Below are positions 8,701 to 20,795 of a DNA stretch of 64,000 bases, one piece after another. This DNA comes from Leishmania mexicana MHOM/GT/2001/U1103. Lineage: Eukaryota > Euglenozoa > Kinetoplastea > Trypanosomatida > Trypanosomatidae. Each line of letters begins with the position of its first letter. The first letter of the stretch is position 1. The notes beneath the pieces were generated by a model, which was not told the origin of the DNA, searched no databases, and was given only the letters and a program-made list of their open reading frames with translations. Position numbers and translations under genes: made by a program. The stretch is from the NCBI RefSeq assembly GCF_000234665.1, contig NC_018335.1, forward strand, positions 682,001 through 746,000, given 5' to 3'.

Positions 8701-11700
8701 TAGTGAACAAGAAAAAACGCGGAAAAGCAACAACATCCACATCACGACAGCATCAGAGGAAGGTGGTGTCCGCCGCTCACCAGTCAAAAAAAAAGGACTC
8801 CAGTATGGCTGTCTCCTTCACCCACCAAAGCTGCCGAGGGAGTGCGTGGAGTAAGAGGACGGAGAGCGGAGAAAAGAGAAGGTAAGACAGGAGCCGCCGC
8901 CGTAAAGGGTAAAGCAACGTCGACTGAAAAATGGTCGCGAATAAACAGAAGGGACAGGGAGGGAGGGAGGGAGGGGGGAGAGAGAAGGCACAAAGTCAAA
9001 GGAGGGAGGGAACAGAAAGTAGAGTAGACCCTCCCCCCTCCCCCTCCCCTTCTCTCTCTACCCCGCAGCCACGGAAGTCACGTGCACACACAAACACACA
9101 CACACACAGGGAGAGAGAGGGATGAAAACACAACCAAAGGAAGAGAAGCAGGCCGAAAAAAAAAACCTCTCTGCTGCTGCTGCTGCTGAATGCCATACGG
9201 GAAAGGAAAACCAACCGAACAGAGAAGCACAACAGAAAAGGGGGCTTCGTCTTTCTTCGTGTTTTTGAGGTGTGCCCGAATGAGCTCATGAGAAGGGAGA
9301 GAAAGGGGAGAAGGTGCAAAAGGGGGTGGGTGGGTGGGGTGATGGTGCGATGGCGCGCAGGAAAACAAAAGAAAACAGAAAGGCAGCCGCGAAGCAAAGC
9401 TGGATATATATATATATATATACATCTTCTCCCTATCCCTCTTGTTGATGATGTCGCCTTTCTTGCCGTTTGAAGAGGCTTCGCGGAGAAAGCAGACGGG
9501 CACAATATAGTAGAAAGCACGACAGCATCACCGTCCCCGTCCCGAGCTAGATAGACTCCGTTGGATGTAGTCGTGGTGTCAAGGGCAACAAAATCGGGGT
9601 GATATCTGTCTTGCTATTGGGAACCTTATCCACAAGCGAAAGAAAAGGGCCAGCCTTGTAGATCGTGGGAAACGGTTGCTCAGACAAAAGGAGGCAAGTC
9701 CCCCTGCTCTCACAGAGATGAGCACGAGAGCGTCTACGATGCTGGAAAAGCGGCAGCGAGGTCAGAAAGACAAACAGAAATGCACAGACGGAGACGGCGG
9801 GGTACGAGGGAGGAGGTGCGCACACGCTTGCGGGAACAACGGCATGGACACAGCGGGGGGGGGAACAAAGGCCAACAGGCGCCCGGACGTGAAGCACTTT
9901 CACCCTCACCAACCACCATTACCCCGTCTGCTAGCCTCCACCATGAGATGTAAGAGAAACGACCCAAAAGGCCATACCTCCCCCCCCCCACATACCAAAT
10001 AAAAAGGATACCTGTCGTAAGAGAGAGGTACATGTCACCGCCATTCCTGCCACTATGTAAACACCCTCTAATGAGGAACGCGAGAAGAGGCGCTGCCGGA
10101 GACGTCAAGCAGCTCCAAAACGAGAAAAGACAAGCAAAAAAAAAAACGAAGCTCACTTATGTGAGCGCAGAAAGGTGAGAAAGAACGCTGGCGAGAACAG
10201 TAGGGCATGTGGTGCTCGCGCTGACAGCACTGACCTACACAGAGAACTAGACCGAGACACGATCCACCACGCTGAACAATACGCACAACGACGCAAACCA
10301 CACGAAAAAGAGCAAGGGAGCTTGCAGGGGAGGGGGAGGGGGTCCCGCACCGACCGCCAAGTGACGACGTCGCGACAGAAGAGGCGGATGCAGGAGAAAA
10401 AAGGAAAATAAATGAGCATCGAGACACAGACGAACCCGAAAAGGACTTTTGCGGAAATAAGGGCAAGAAAATAAATAAAATGAAATCTCAGACAAGACAA
10501 CACGAAGAAAACATACACATCACAAGAGAACCACATCCGCAGCACTTGCGTAAAGCAGTTTGCTTCCGTTCGCAAAACGTCAGAGAGCGTCCGTGTGTGT
10601 GTGTGTGTGTGTCACAGGACGGAGGGGGAAGGGGGCCAGAGATGGAAGAAAGAAGAAAGAGGCTGTGTAACACGTAGGGCCGTACCCGCAGGCATAGAGC
10701 ACGTCCGTTATTCAATAGCATACACACGCGTCTACGCTGTGTCGGTGTACAGAGGAGAATGCAGAGCCGCCTGCCCCCACAGCTTCCTTGACACAACGGG
10801 TGGAGAGATGCAGGGGGCTGTTGGAGGGCAGGAGGGGAGGCTTACGCTCAAGGCACGGACAGTGAAAACAACTCGAGAACAAGACCCATCCGTTCATTCC
10901 AAATCCTTCGCAAGCAAACATGAGACCACCGGCGCAGCTAACAGTGGCGGCGATCGCCTTCACTGAACACGGAAAAGGAAAAACAACAACAGCGAAAAAA
11001 AAACAAAGAAATATCGCTCGTCCTCATCCCTCGGCCATGCCGCACCGCTGTGGCCCGATCAAAGCGTACCACGACCGCGCAACGGAGCAAACAAAGCAAG
11101 GACGCGCTCACATCTTTGTTTCCTCCGACAGGAGCGGTGCACTCATTTGGCGGGCGTAGGAAAGGAAAGGGGAGGGGGAAGGAGGCAGGTGAGAAGCGAA
11201 AGAGCGCGAGGGCTCGTCATCCGCACTCGCTGTCCACGAAACGATTTCGCTGCAGTAATAAATAGATACATACCACAAAGGAACACGACGGCGGAAGTAA
11301 TCCGAAAAGGGAGAGGAGAACACACACATATGCATACATACACAGAGTCCTACGGCAAGAAACCAAGGAAAGCAACAGCACACAGTGGAAGCGGACAGAT
11401 GCACTCTGTGCAGCATCGAGGGACCATCCTGTGACGCATGGGGAAGGCAGGTGCGCACGAGGAAAGCTAAGGATAGATAGGGCTCGGCGCGGTGATACCG
11501 CTGCCTAACAAGCGGAGTAGGGAAAGAAAAAAGCAGGAGTAACGTGGATAAGAGCACACGAGCTGACGAAGACTGGTGGATGTCTCATGTACACCCGGCA
11601 ATGCGTCTTCGGGCTCCCATCTCCTTCAGTGCGGTTACTCCTTGAATGAAGGGCGGACAGCATCCTCTTCTCGTCCCGAATAACTCCTCCCTCTGCCTTT

Positions 11701-11755
11701 CCTCTACCTCGCGCTCTCCTTTGCGCTGGCCTGCCGTCATTGCCCTCCAACCCCC
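8701..11755. other. Gene-free purine-rich intergenic region, 3 kb
   Basis: The plus strand is dominated by AAAG, GGGA and GAGA tracts, so the coding strand is polypyrimidine. This lies downstream of the kinase gene and probably holds its long 3'UTR and processing signals. Simple repeats include (GGGA)n near 8956-8975, CA near 9083-9108, a CTG triplet run near 9172-9187, TA near 9404-9424 and GT near 10592-10613. I see no gene; all frames are low complexity. Confidence 0.55.
9404..9424. repeat. (TA)n microsatellite
   Basis: An alternating AT tract of about 20 bases ending in ATACAT. Similar tracts occur in many gene spacers of this window. Confidence 0.9.
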
Positions 11756-13723
11756 CTAATCGATCTGCAGGACACGCATGAGCGCCTGCATCCAGCGGTC
11801 CAGCTCCTCAGCACTAGCAACGCCAAAGGTGATGGAGTTGGTGCTCTGCATCGCAATCGCAAAGGCGTAGGGTGGCTTGTATCCATCGGTAGGAGACGCA
11901 GCGTTCCCCACACGCACGTGCGCATCCTCCACCTCACACGGGCTCACCGACTTGATGGAGGAAAGCAGCACTCGTTTGCTGCGCTCACCGCCGCCAACGG
12001 CCTCCTTGCCCTTGGACAAGGAAATTGTGAGCGTGGTGCCATCGAGCAGTAGATACCGCTCCTTCCAGACACCGTTGTGGTTATCCTTGTACACCACGCC
12101 CTCGTATCGCATCGAGGCATTCTCGGTGACCGTGCGCTTAGCCACTTGTTGAATGGCCTCCTTCCCCTCCGCAATGCCCTGCAGCACAAGTGCCTGATCC
12201 GCCGGGTCGGCAAAGTAGAGTCCCTGTCGGTCCATCGTCGGGTTCGCCGCAAGTGCCGCCGCATCGTAGCTGATAAGAGAATGGATATACCTTTCAAAGA
12301 CACAGAGGTAGTGCTGCATGACAGGCCTGTGCAGCAGCTCCTCAGCGCTTGGACGCTTCTCAGGCGCCTTCTGAAAAATGGCGACGAGTAACTCGCGCAT
12401 GTCGTTGGAAAACTTTGGCTGCGCGCCCCCCTTGCTGTTCGCGTCGGCCGTCCCTGATGTCGGTGGCCCTGTGGGTGGAACAAACTCCTGCTCCAGCACG
12501 CACATGCGCAGCTCCGGCAAGCTGGAAGCCTCGAAGGGACGGCGCCCACCCATTAGCATCTCGTAAAGCACAACCCCGGCCGCCCAGATGTCCGCCTTCT
12601 TGCCGTAGCGCTTCCCTTTCCACATCTCTGGCGAGAGGTAGTACGGGGTGCCGAGAAATGTGCCGGCAATTGTCTCACTACTGACAGTGCTCTCGTACTT
12701 CTGGGAGAAGCCGAAATCGCCCAGCTTGAGGAAGCCGCGAGAGGTAAGCAACACGTTTGCACTCTTGATGTCACGGTGGATCATTCGACGCGCAGAGATG
12801 TGATGCAAGGCCAAGAGCAGCTGCACAAAGTATGCACCTGCCTCTCGCTCCGTCAACAGCATCTGAGAATCCGTGGTGCCAGCAGTGCCACCTGTTGTGG
12901 CTTGGCTGCCCGCCTCAAGAAATGGACGCACCGCGGAGGCGTTGTACAAGTTGCGGCGCAGGTCACCGCGATCCGCAAGCTCTGTCACGATCACCACAGT
13001 CTCGTCATCGCTGTCGAGCACGTAGTGCTCGTAATAGCGGATGATGGCGAAGTGGTGCGTGTGCGCCAGGCACATAATTTCGGTCTGTGCGTACTGTCGG
13101 TCTTGCGACATCATAGCGCGCAGGTCCATAACCTTCGCCACATACAACCCATTTGGCTGTGTCGGGTTCGCCAGCGCATTGCTTTCAATCTGCGCCTCCA
13201 CCATGGGCCGTGCAGTCGCGTCGTAGGCCGGGTTGCGCTTCACCACGTACGCCTCTCCGTAGGCGCCTCTGCCGATGGAGCTCATCTTGATATACTTGCT
13301 GCGGCTATCTTTGTCCCCGATAATGTCGCTCAGACAGATGTACCCGACATGGCTCCCGCCCTGTCGGATGGGAATGGGCGAGCCATTGTCGTCCGCCGCC
13401 GAGGTAGCGGAGTTCGTGCAGCGGTTGCCCCCAAAGCCGTCGGGCCCATTTCCGGCTCTCGCGGGGGCGGTGCCGAGCCCCCTCGCATCCTCTTTGCGTG
13501 GTGCTGCCGCCGCTGCTGCGGGCGATACGGCAACGCCATCTCTACTGGGTTCAGTGGTGCTTCGTTCCCACTGCGCGTTCACCACAGGCATCGGCTTCGT
13601 CGCTGAGGCGGCACTTCCGACGTTGTTGTTGGAGTCCGTTTTAGTGACAATGTAAGTACTATCCACATCTGTCGCACCTTGGTAGTGGACATTGATTTGA
13701 CTTTTGGACAACCCGCCGCCCAT
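11756..13723 (-). CDS. NEK-like protein kinase with C-terminal PH domain, 655 aa
   Basis: This is a serine/threonine kinase. The glycine loop is at 149-157 (SIGRGAYGE), the VAIK lysine equivalent is K197 (YVAKVMD), the catalytic loop HRDIKSAN is at 316-323 with D318, DFG is at 336-338, GTPYYLSPE is at 358-366 and DIW is at 378-380, so all catalytic residues are present. The YYLSPE and KADIW pattern is typical of the NEK branch. Residues about 540-655 form a PH-like domain (EGVVYKDNHNGVWKERYLLL at its start, a Trp-containing final helix DRWMQALMRVL at its end). The protein starts MGGGLSKS, which fits the N-myristoylation motif M-G-x-x-x-S. NEK kinases with a PH tail are a known kinetoplastid group. 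I infer a membrane-associated kinase using both lipid anchor and PH domain. The start is the ATG at 13721-13723. The long N-terminus (20-130) is Ala/Gly-rich and disordered. Confidence 0.92.
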   Translation of the reverse strand: MGGGLSKSQINVHYQGATDVDSTYIVTKTDSNNNVGSAASATKPMPVVNAQWERSTTEPSRDGVAVSPAAAAAAPRKEDARGLGTAPARAGNGPDGFGGNRCTNSATSAADDNGSPIPIRQGGSHVGYICLSDIIGDKDSRSKYIKMSSIGRGAYGEAYVVKRNPAYDATARPMVEAQIESNALANPTQPNGLYVAKVMDLRAMMSQDRQYAQTEIMCLAHTHHFAIIRYYEHYVLDSDDETVVIVTELADRGDLRRNLYNASAVRPFLEAGSQATTGGTAGTTDSQMLLTEREAGAYFVQLLLALHHISARRMIHRDIKSANVLLTSRGFLKLGDFGFSQKYESTVSSETIAGTFLGTPYYLSPEMWKGKRYGKKADIWAAGVVLYEMLMGGRRPFEASSLPELRMCVLEQEFVPPTGPPTSGTADANSKGGAQPKFSNDMRELLVAIFQKAPEKRPSAEELLHRPVMQHYLCVFERYIHSLISYDAAALAANPTMDRQGLYFADPADQALVLQGIAEGKEAIQQVAKRTVTENASMRYEGVVYKDNHNGVWKERYLLLDGTTLTISLSKGKEAVGGGERSKRVLLSSIKSVSPCEVEDAHVRVGNAASPTDGYKPPYAFAIAMQSTNSITFGVASAEELDRWMQALMRVLQID

Positions 13724-15837
13724 GATGACGCCAATGGTGGTGTGCGAGGAATTTGTTTCACGAGAACCAAAAAGAAGCTACTTATGAGGCCAAAAGCGCG
13801 ACACTGACAGGACTGACGGAACACCAGCAACGACCGGGACACAGGCACTCCGGATCTCGAAAACAAACAAGACGCAGAATACTGGCTTTGCTACGGGTGC
13901 TGAGCTTGCAGAGAACAGCACAGAAACGAAACAGAAGGTCGCCGACAAACAGAAAAAAAAAACATACAAAGAAAACGTGTCTGCGCATCCAAGAACGCAC
14001 AGGCGATTTTTCAGATGCGAAGAGGCGGGAAAGGGGTGGAAGCAGCACAGGAGAGATGTACAGGAAGAGAACGAAGCAAGTGCCTTGTCACTTGTGCAAG
14101 GAAGCAAGACAACAAAATGCAGGAAAAACAAAAAGGGAGGCAGTAGGCTGCGACACAGTTCAAGGTACAAAATACAAAATGAGGCGAGGAGCGCTCGCTG
14201 GACACGCAAGTAGTCTCTGTCGTGTTGCCGCTGCACTCTTTTTTTCTTTTACAGGTGCCAATCTCTAACTAACAAAAAAAAGAGAGAGGCGTACGAAAAA
14301 AGGGTTACCAGTAGAGGTGAGAAGGGCAAACAGACAGAAGAAGAGGCCGAAATATCGGCCACGGGTTCAGGTAGTGGCAGCCCCGCTTGGGGTTTTCTCT
14401 TGCTACAGCTGCACGCCAACAACAACAGAGAACGTGATGGTAATAAGGTGATGAGCACAGAAACACCACCCGACACACAACAGCGACAGTCAAACCTTCG
14501 CGTTCGTGGCACAGTGTGTATCGAAGAATTGCGCACACACACACCGGGGCGCGTGGCAGTCCAAGGGGAGGAGAGAATGGCACGGAGGTCACGGAAATGA
14601 GAGAGCAAGAACGAAAAGATGAACGCACGAGTGCAGAGAGAGAGAAAGAAAGTCGACAGACCCTCGTGTGAAGAAAACAAAAAACAAAAGCACCCTTTCG
14701 TGCGGGGCGCCTGCACGTGTGTATATCGCCTGCGTGAGCCTCGGGAATCAAAACGTGTGACAACGCTCAGGTGTAGGTGATACGAAGGAAAGCAGTGGTG
14801 CACCAGACGTCTAAAGAAACTTACTCGTACGCGCCAGAGCCCTCTCGCGACCTCCAGCAGCAGTACCCGCGCACACGAACAAGTAGCCGGCAAGCCAGCT
14901 TCCGTATACAAGGCCGAGAGAGGGTGAGCGATGGGGTAAGTAAGGGGGAGGGGCACCACTGAGCTGACGGGAAGGAGAAGGGAAGAGATGTTGTGACTGA
15001 TCCTTTGAGACGCCGAGAGTCAGTGACTTGGAAAGAGAAAGAGAGGGAACAGAGAAGCTGCCGAGAACACAACAAAAATCAAGCACACAGAGCCAAAAAC
15101 AACCACGAGTGCACACACGCGTAGTGAGAGGAGGAGGAGTAGGGGGGGTGTACGCAGTGATACCAACTTACCACTCAAATAGGAAAACAGAACAAGGATT
15201 GAAGCAAGGCACAATGTATAATATGGGACGCGAAGAGGGGAGGGAACCCTAAACCACTACAACAAAAGAAAGTCGCCAACTAAAAACGCCAGAACAAGAA
15301 CAGAAATAATAATGAAGGGGAAAAGAAAAACCTCGGGGGAAAGTCGGAACAGAAAAAAAAAGGACGAGAGAAGCAGTAGTAGTAGCGGTGGCAGCAGTCG
15401 ATGCAAACAGAACGTCAGATCCCACACACTCACCGGCAAGTAACCAGAAAAAAAACGACAGAGAAAAAGTGTCGCAGTGCAAGCCTTCCACTTCTTGGGG
15501 ATGTGTATATCGCTGTATGATACAGTGGGCGTGGTAAGGGTGTAACCGAATTAAGACGGCGGAGGGAGGAGGAGGGGGGGAAGGGAGTCTCTCTCGAACG
15601 CCCCCACCCCGAAAAAACAAAAAACAAGCAGAGAGCAACACGAGAGAAACAGAGGCCGCCACACACAAATGAAAACACACACACACAGAGAGAGGGAGAG
15701 AGGGAGAGAGATAGAAAGGAGAGGAGAGGAGGGACGGCCAAAAGAAAATGAAACCAAAGAGTGACGCGACACAATGCCTTTTCTTGAAGCAAGAAGTCCA
15801 CAGGAAAAAAGGGGGAAAAAGGGTTTTTTGAAGATTC

Positions 15838-15868
15838 TTTTTTTTGGGGGGTGGGGAGGGGGGGGCTA
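15838..15868 (+). repeat. T-run followed by G-rich tract
   Basis: A run of T is followed by GGGGGGTGGGGAGGGGGGGG. Four G-runs are close together, so a G-quadruplex on the plus strand (non-coding strand) is possible; no functional evidence. Confidence 0.6.
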
Positions 15869-17630
15869 TTCGGTTTTCTTGGCTATTTCCTTGTTCTCTT
15901 GTCCTGTTGTCCACGATAGAAGCATAAACCGACGCGCGAGCTCGACAGCACTACACGCACACGTACACGAAGAAGAGAAGGGAAAAACGGGGGGAGGAGG
16001 GGGGCGGAGGGAGGAAAAACACGCGCACACACACACACAAACAAAAGAAACAACACGGGAAAGAGGATGAAGCAAGGAAGCGAAAAAAAAAGGTAGAGAG
16101 AGAAAGGGCCACAACACACGTGATGAGGGTGTACAGTACAGAAAGAGAAGGCGCCACAGACGGAGGTCGGTCTCTGTCGGTCTCGTTAGCCTTGCTGAAA
16201 ATCTGCTTGAAGCGATTTCTCTACCTTTTACTCCTTTTTTTGGTTATATATTAGTCCTACTGACAAATAGCGGTGCAAAGCGAAAGGCAGAAGTCGGTTG
16301 AGCGGGTTTGAGGGAGTGAGGGCTTGAGCGTTCCCCAACACAAGATTCGGGCGTGTAGTGATGATATTGATGTGCTGGAGAGTGTGAAGAGTAGGTGTCC
16401 GCGTAGAAAACGTCCACAGTATGGCCGAGAAAGCGGAAAGGCAGAGAGAAACAGGTTTAGCTCATGAAGACAAGGTGAAGCATATGCAAGGTGCTTGACC
16501 AAGAACACGCACATCGTTGGGCCCCAGTGAAGCGCCGCCGCCATCCACAACACTAGTACCACCTGCTTCTGCTCCAGCGCTCGACTTCTGGAAGATGGGA
16601 CGCGCGAGACGCACACAAGTGAAAGACCGCCCTCGACACGCATCTAGATCAGAGGTCACGACTCGCTGAAGAAAGAAGGAAAGCTCCCTTCCGTGATTCT
16701 GATTTGCGGCGAGCCAAGGAAGCAGGGAGCGTGTGTGATGACGAAACGTGCGTACCGCGGTCACGCCCCCGTTTCAGTGTTCCTTTGCCGTCATCGCACG
16801 CAAAAATGGCTGCCGAGATTGCGACCTGACCGCACGTTTGCCTGTCAATGACTGTGACGACATCCAGGGGCTGGAAATGGGGGTCCCACGCTTGAGCCCT
16901 GATGGCGCGATAGCCCGTGTTTTTCTTTCCGTCGAGACGTCTGTCGCAGCACACGTTTTGGCCTCCTTTTACTGCCCTTGATAGACCGCCTATGTGTCTT
17001 GAGTACTTCGTCATCATTGCATAAGGCATAGCACACACACGCAGAACCAAGCAAGCAAGCAAAGACGAACACGAGAGAGGAGAGAGGTGGCGGCCACACT
17101 CTGGAGGAGAACCGGCAACAACACATACAGAGGAATGAAAAAAAAATACGACGACGAGACTCGGAACGTGACGGGGAAGGAGGAGGAGGTGCAAATTTTG
17201 CGTTCTCAGCACATGGGACTCACGCACACACGCAAAGATGACACGGTGAGGGAAAGAGACCGCTGAGGAGCCACATCGAGGGACAAAAAAGCGCCAGACC
17301 CGTCCAGAGAAAACCTGGGAACCAGTACAGTGCGCCGGTGGCTACAGACGCTTACGCGGCATTTTACACGAGCCCGACACACAAGCGAGACAGGCTGGGC
17401 ACGAGGAGGAGAACAGATCCGCAGCAGGGACACTGAAGTCCACTTGAGGAAAAGCGAAAACTCTTGAAGTCGCTGTAGCTTTTCCCGCGCCCCACCTTTT
17501 TTTCTAAACGACCGTCCGTGTGCGTCGCACGCGGGCACGTCTTTTTCTTTCCCCTGCGTTTTCCTCCCTCCTTCCTCATCCGTACCGCCACTGGTTTGGC
17601 ATCGCCGTTCTGCAAAGTACATAAGCATGT

Positions 17631-17672
17631 ATTTATATATATATATATGTATACGTGTGTGTGTGTGTGTGT
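17631..17672. repeat. Compound (TA)n-(GT)n microsatellite
   Basis: An alternating TA tract is followed by ATACGTGTGTGTGTGTGTGT. It is likely length-polymorphic between strains. Confidence 0.9.
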
Positions 17673-19991
17673 ACGTGCGCTGAAACAACACCCCTCTTAC
17701 CACCTTCTCGTCGACTTTTTGTTTTCTTTTTGTGTGTTTCCTCGCGTGTGCCGATCTCTCCGGTTCTTGAACACCAACGAAACACTCGGGGAGAGAGAGC
17801 GAAGAAGAGTGCCAGAACCACATCACATATCAACGACTGGCGCATGTAAAGGTGAGGGAGACGGAGAGGTCGCAGAAGATAGCGGCTCACAGATGGAAAA
17901 AAAAACGGAGAAACGGCACAGCAAATTACAAAAAGAGCCACCGGCTTCTACTCTGTAGATATATAGAGCACAGAGAGTTGGAACAACGGTGTACCCCTCA
18001 CCCTCTCCTGCCACCCTACCCTTGTCTTTACAGCTCTCCGCCTTTCACTCAGACTAACCGTGAGGCAGAGGTATACCTGCACTCAGCGTGCAATGATGTG
18101 AAGCGGGATAGGAAATGAAGGCAGAGGCCACAGCAGGGACGGCAAAGGAGGGGTTAGTGAAGATCACAGCAGTCAGACGCCCACTAACTGGAGACGCAAG
18201 AAGAGGGAAACAAAAAGTCACACCCGCCGAAAAGCGCGTGAGCATCTTTCCGCTTCCTGCAACAAATTTAATGCACGCGCAGCCGTTTTTTTTTTCCTAG
18301 CTCCTCTTCCTCGGTCCTTACGCGTCGTTTCATGTGTGCACAAGGAACGGTTCTTGACTTCTTCGACGATCGTCTGTATGCCGCTTTTCATGGTTCGCGC
18401 CTCCTTTCCAAGTTGTTGTCTTCGCAGTTGTTGTGCCTGCTCCTCTTTTCCCGATTTTGTTTGTTGTTTTTCCATAGCCGTGTCCACACCATCTCGTCAT
18501 GGACCACAGTTGGCGGGGATGGAAAGCACAGGAAAGAACGAAACAAAAAAAATGACGTGGGAGACAAAAATAGGGCGGGGGTTACACAGCAAATGAGGCC
18601 ACGTATGTAAGAGAGTCCTTCCTGTGTGATTTCCTGGGCTATTGGCCCACTCCCCCTCCTTCCCCCACCCCCACCCGTCCATCATGCCTCGTCTATCACG
18701 CCCTTTTGTTCCTGTTCACACTAGCCCTTCGGTCACTTCCTCGTGCTATCACACACAGCAACAACGGCCAACACACAAGCGAGAGCCGCGGGACGAGGGG
18801 GCATGACAGGAAGGGAGGAGGAAGCGCGAGGGAGGCGAAAGACAGACACGGCGCATACGACGCACCCGAGAAGTGCGGTGGTTGGACAGAGGACGAGGAG
18901 ACGCCTATACGCTTCTTTCGTTCTGTTTTCCTACCAAAGAAACGACGCATTTCTGCAAGAACAACAGTGAAAGTGACACAGATACGGGAGAGAGAGGCGA
19001 CGGGGACGAGGGGAGGTAGAGGGCGAGAGAAACAAAAATGAAAAGCACGAGAGTAGCGAAAACGAAAAAAGGGGGGCAACACGTGTGCGTCTCAGGGCCA
19101 AATAGTAAACGCAAAAAAAAAGAAAAAAAATGAAAAGAGAATACACGCTAGTGTATCAGAAAAGGAGAGACCAAAAAAAAAACACGATCCAAGTCTGCCG
19201 AACAAAACAGAAGGGAGACAGTGGAGGGGGAGGGAGGGAGGGAGGGAGGTCGAAGGATCCCGATACTAATAAACGTCGATGCGCTCAATAAAGCCGTTCG
19301 TGAGAGTGCAGGGGGACGAGAGAGAGAGAAAGAAAACGATTGAGAAGCAGCGAGCGAAAAGGAGGTCAGGTGCTGCCGTAGCTGCGGGTAGTTGCATCTT
19401 CGTCTCGCTTAAAGCTTCATAGAAAGCCATGGCAGCAGTAGTCTAAGAAGATGTTAGAGAGAAGCAGCGAAAAGTGAGAGAAGGGGTGTTATAGGATTCA
19501 CAAAGCAGAGCAGTGCTTCCATCCACCATACTCTCACCCTACTTACCACTTGAACCGCAAGCATGAGCAAACGACATTGTGCGGGGCGCGAGTGTGTGTG
19601 TGTATAAATAGGCACTTTCCAGGAAAGACAAGTAGACAAGCACCGCCGCATAACTCCCCCCCCCCATGGGAGGGGGACTTCACTTCTGGTTGGAACAACA
19701 CCGTCGAAAGAGACAGACCCCCGGTCACGAAGATAATGCTGGGAGGGAGAGAGAGAGACGAAGAAACAAAATGGAAACCAGACAGCGACATAGAGGCTAC
19801 GCGTTTCCCACATACAAGCAGAAGCACCACCATCCTTGCGCTATACCATTCGCTTCGTTCTCTTGTCTTCCCCGCTTTGCTGTTCCAGCGAGGGCACCAG
19901 CAAAGCTCAGCCTCCCCCCATCCCTCGGCGCCACCAGTTACTCGCTCGACCTCTCTCAACGCGAACTCCAAAGTGTGCACCGCTGGGCAGC

Positions 19992-20579
19992 TTAAAGCTG
20001 GTTAGAGGCGAAGCCCCAGTTCACCATGTTCCAAAATGCGGTCACGTAGGCCGCACGGTCGTTCCTGTAGTCGATGTAGTACGCGTGCTCCCATACATCA
20101 CACGTCAAAATGGGCACAAGGTTGGGCTCCGTGAGCGGGCAGCCCGCGTCGTGCGTCTGGAGCACCTTCAGCTTGCCACTCGACGTGTCCTTCACGAGCC
20201 ACACCCAGCCGGAGCCAAAATGACCGTTGGCCGCAGTCGTGAATTCCTTCTTGAAGTGCTCGAAGCTGCCGAAACATTCGACGATCAACTTCGCCAAATT
20301 TCCAGACGGCTCGCCACCGCCGTTCGGCGACAGGCACTGCCAGAAGAAGTCGTGGTTGAAGATCTGAGCCGCACAGTTGAAGGTGGGGCCCTTCTCAGAC
20401 TTGATTACTTCCAGCAGCGACTTCGACGCAAGTTGCGAATTGGACTCCGCGGCAGCGTTCAGCTTCACGGCGTACCCCTTGTGGTGCTTCTCGTGATGGA
20501 AGGTGACCTGCTCCTTCGACATGCCCTTCGACGCGAGCGCGTCGTGGGGGTACGGTAGCGGCTTAACAGCGAACGGCAT
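19992..20579 (-). CDS. SODB1: Iron superoxide dismutase B, copy 1 (195 aa)
   Basis: Converts superoxide to hydrogen peroxide and oxygen. All four Fe ligands are visible: H28 in FHHEKHH, H76 in FNHDFFW, D161 and H165 in DVWEHAYYID. Q72 in AAQIFNH is the Gln typical of Fe- rather than Mn-type enzymes. Length (195 aa) is normal for the family. I start at the ATG at 20577-20579 (MPFAVKPLPY), which matches the family N-terminus; the frame is open further upstream but the extension is pyrimidine-derived leader sequence. No mitochondrial presequence is present, in keeping with the SODB type. The C-terminus ends ASNQL, which is not a good PTS1, so location (cytosol or glycosome) is unclear. The coding sequence is nearly identical to SODB2 at 22506-23132 except for a patch at residues 81-98 and the tail. 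Confidence 0.95.
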   Translation of the reverse strand: MPFAVKPLPYPHDALASKGMSKEQVTFHHEKHHKGYAVKLNAAAESNSQLASKSLLEVIKSEKGPTFNCAAQIFNHDFFWQCLSPNGGGEPSGNLAKLIVECFGSFEHFKKEFTTAANGHFGSGWVWLVKDTSSGKLKVLQTHDAGCPLTEPNLVPILTCDVWEHAYYIDYRNDRAAYVTAFWNMVNWGFASNQL

Positions 20580-20727
20580 GATGAACGAAGAGAAAGTAAA
20601 CAGGGATGTAAAAGAACGGTGACAATGGCACGTGCGTTGTGTACGTTGTCCGATTCGTAAGCTGGCTGAGGTGGAGAGATGTTTGTGTGTGTTTTCTGCC
20701 TGAAGGACCGAAAGCAAAGTTGGTGAG

Positions 20728-20795
20728 GCTACACGCGGCAGCGAAAGAAAAAAAGGGATAATAATAAGGGATGAGTAAGTGAGAGAGAGAGAGTG
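20728..20795 (-). promoter_or_regulatory. Predicted trans-splice acceptor of the SODB1 mRNA
   Basis: Plus-strand 20741-20795 is almost pure purine (GAGAGAGAGAGAG, then AAAGAAAAAAAGGG), giving a long polypyrimidine tract on the coding strand. The first AG after it is at 20730-20729, predicting a 5'UTR of about 149 nt before the ATG at 20579. Predicted by eye. Confidence 0.4.

Larger units (their letters stand above)
13724..19991. other. Large gene-free, strand-biased spacer (6.3 kb)
   Basis: No frame here looks like a protein; translated stretches are Ser/Leu/Phe/Cys- or Arg/Lys/Glu-rich, the hallmark of reading a purine/pyrimidine-skewed tract. The plus strand is rich in AAAAG, GAGAGA and GGGAGG; the coding strand is therefore polypyrimidine for kilobases. 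It separates SODB1 (3' side) from the kinase (5' side). Simple repeats include T8 followed by a G-run near 15838-15867, TA then GT near 17631-17672, and (GGGA)n near 19227-19248. The stretch 16640-17010 is more balanced in composition but has no complete gene. Confidence 0.6.

Noticed and set aside
14249..14959. 236-codon minus frame in the large spacer
   Set aside because: Ser/Leu/Phe/Cys-rich translation of polypyrimidine sequence without a domain; typical of an untranslated strand-biased tract.
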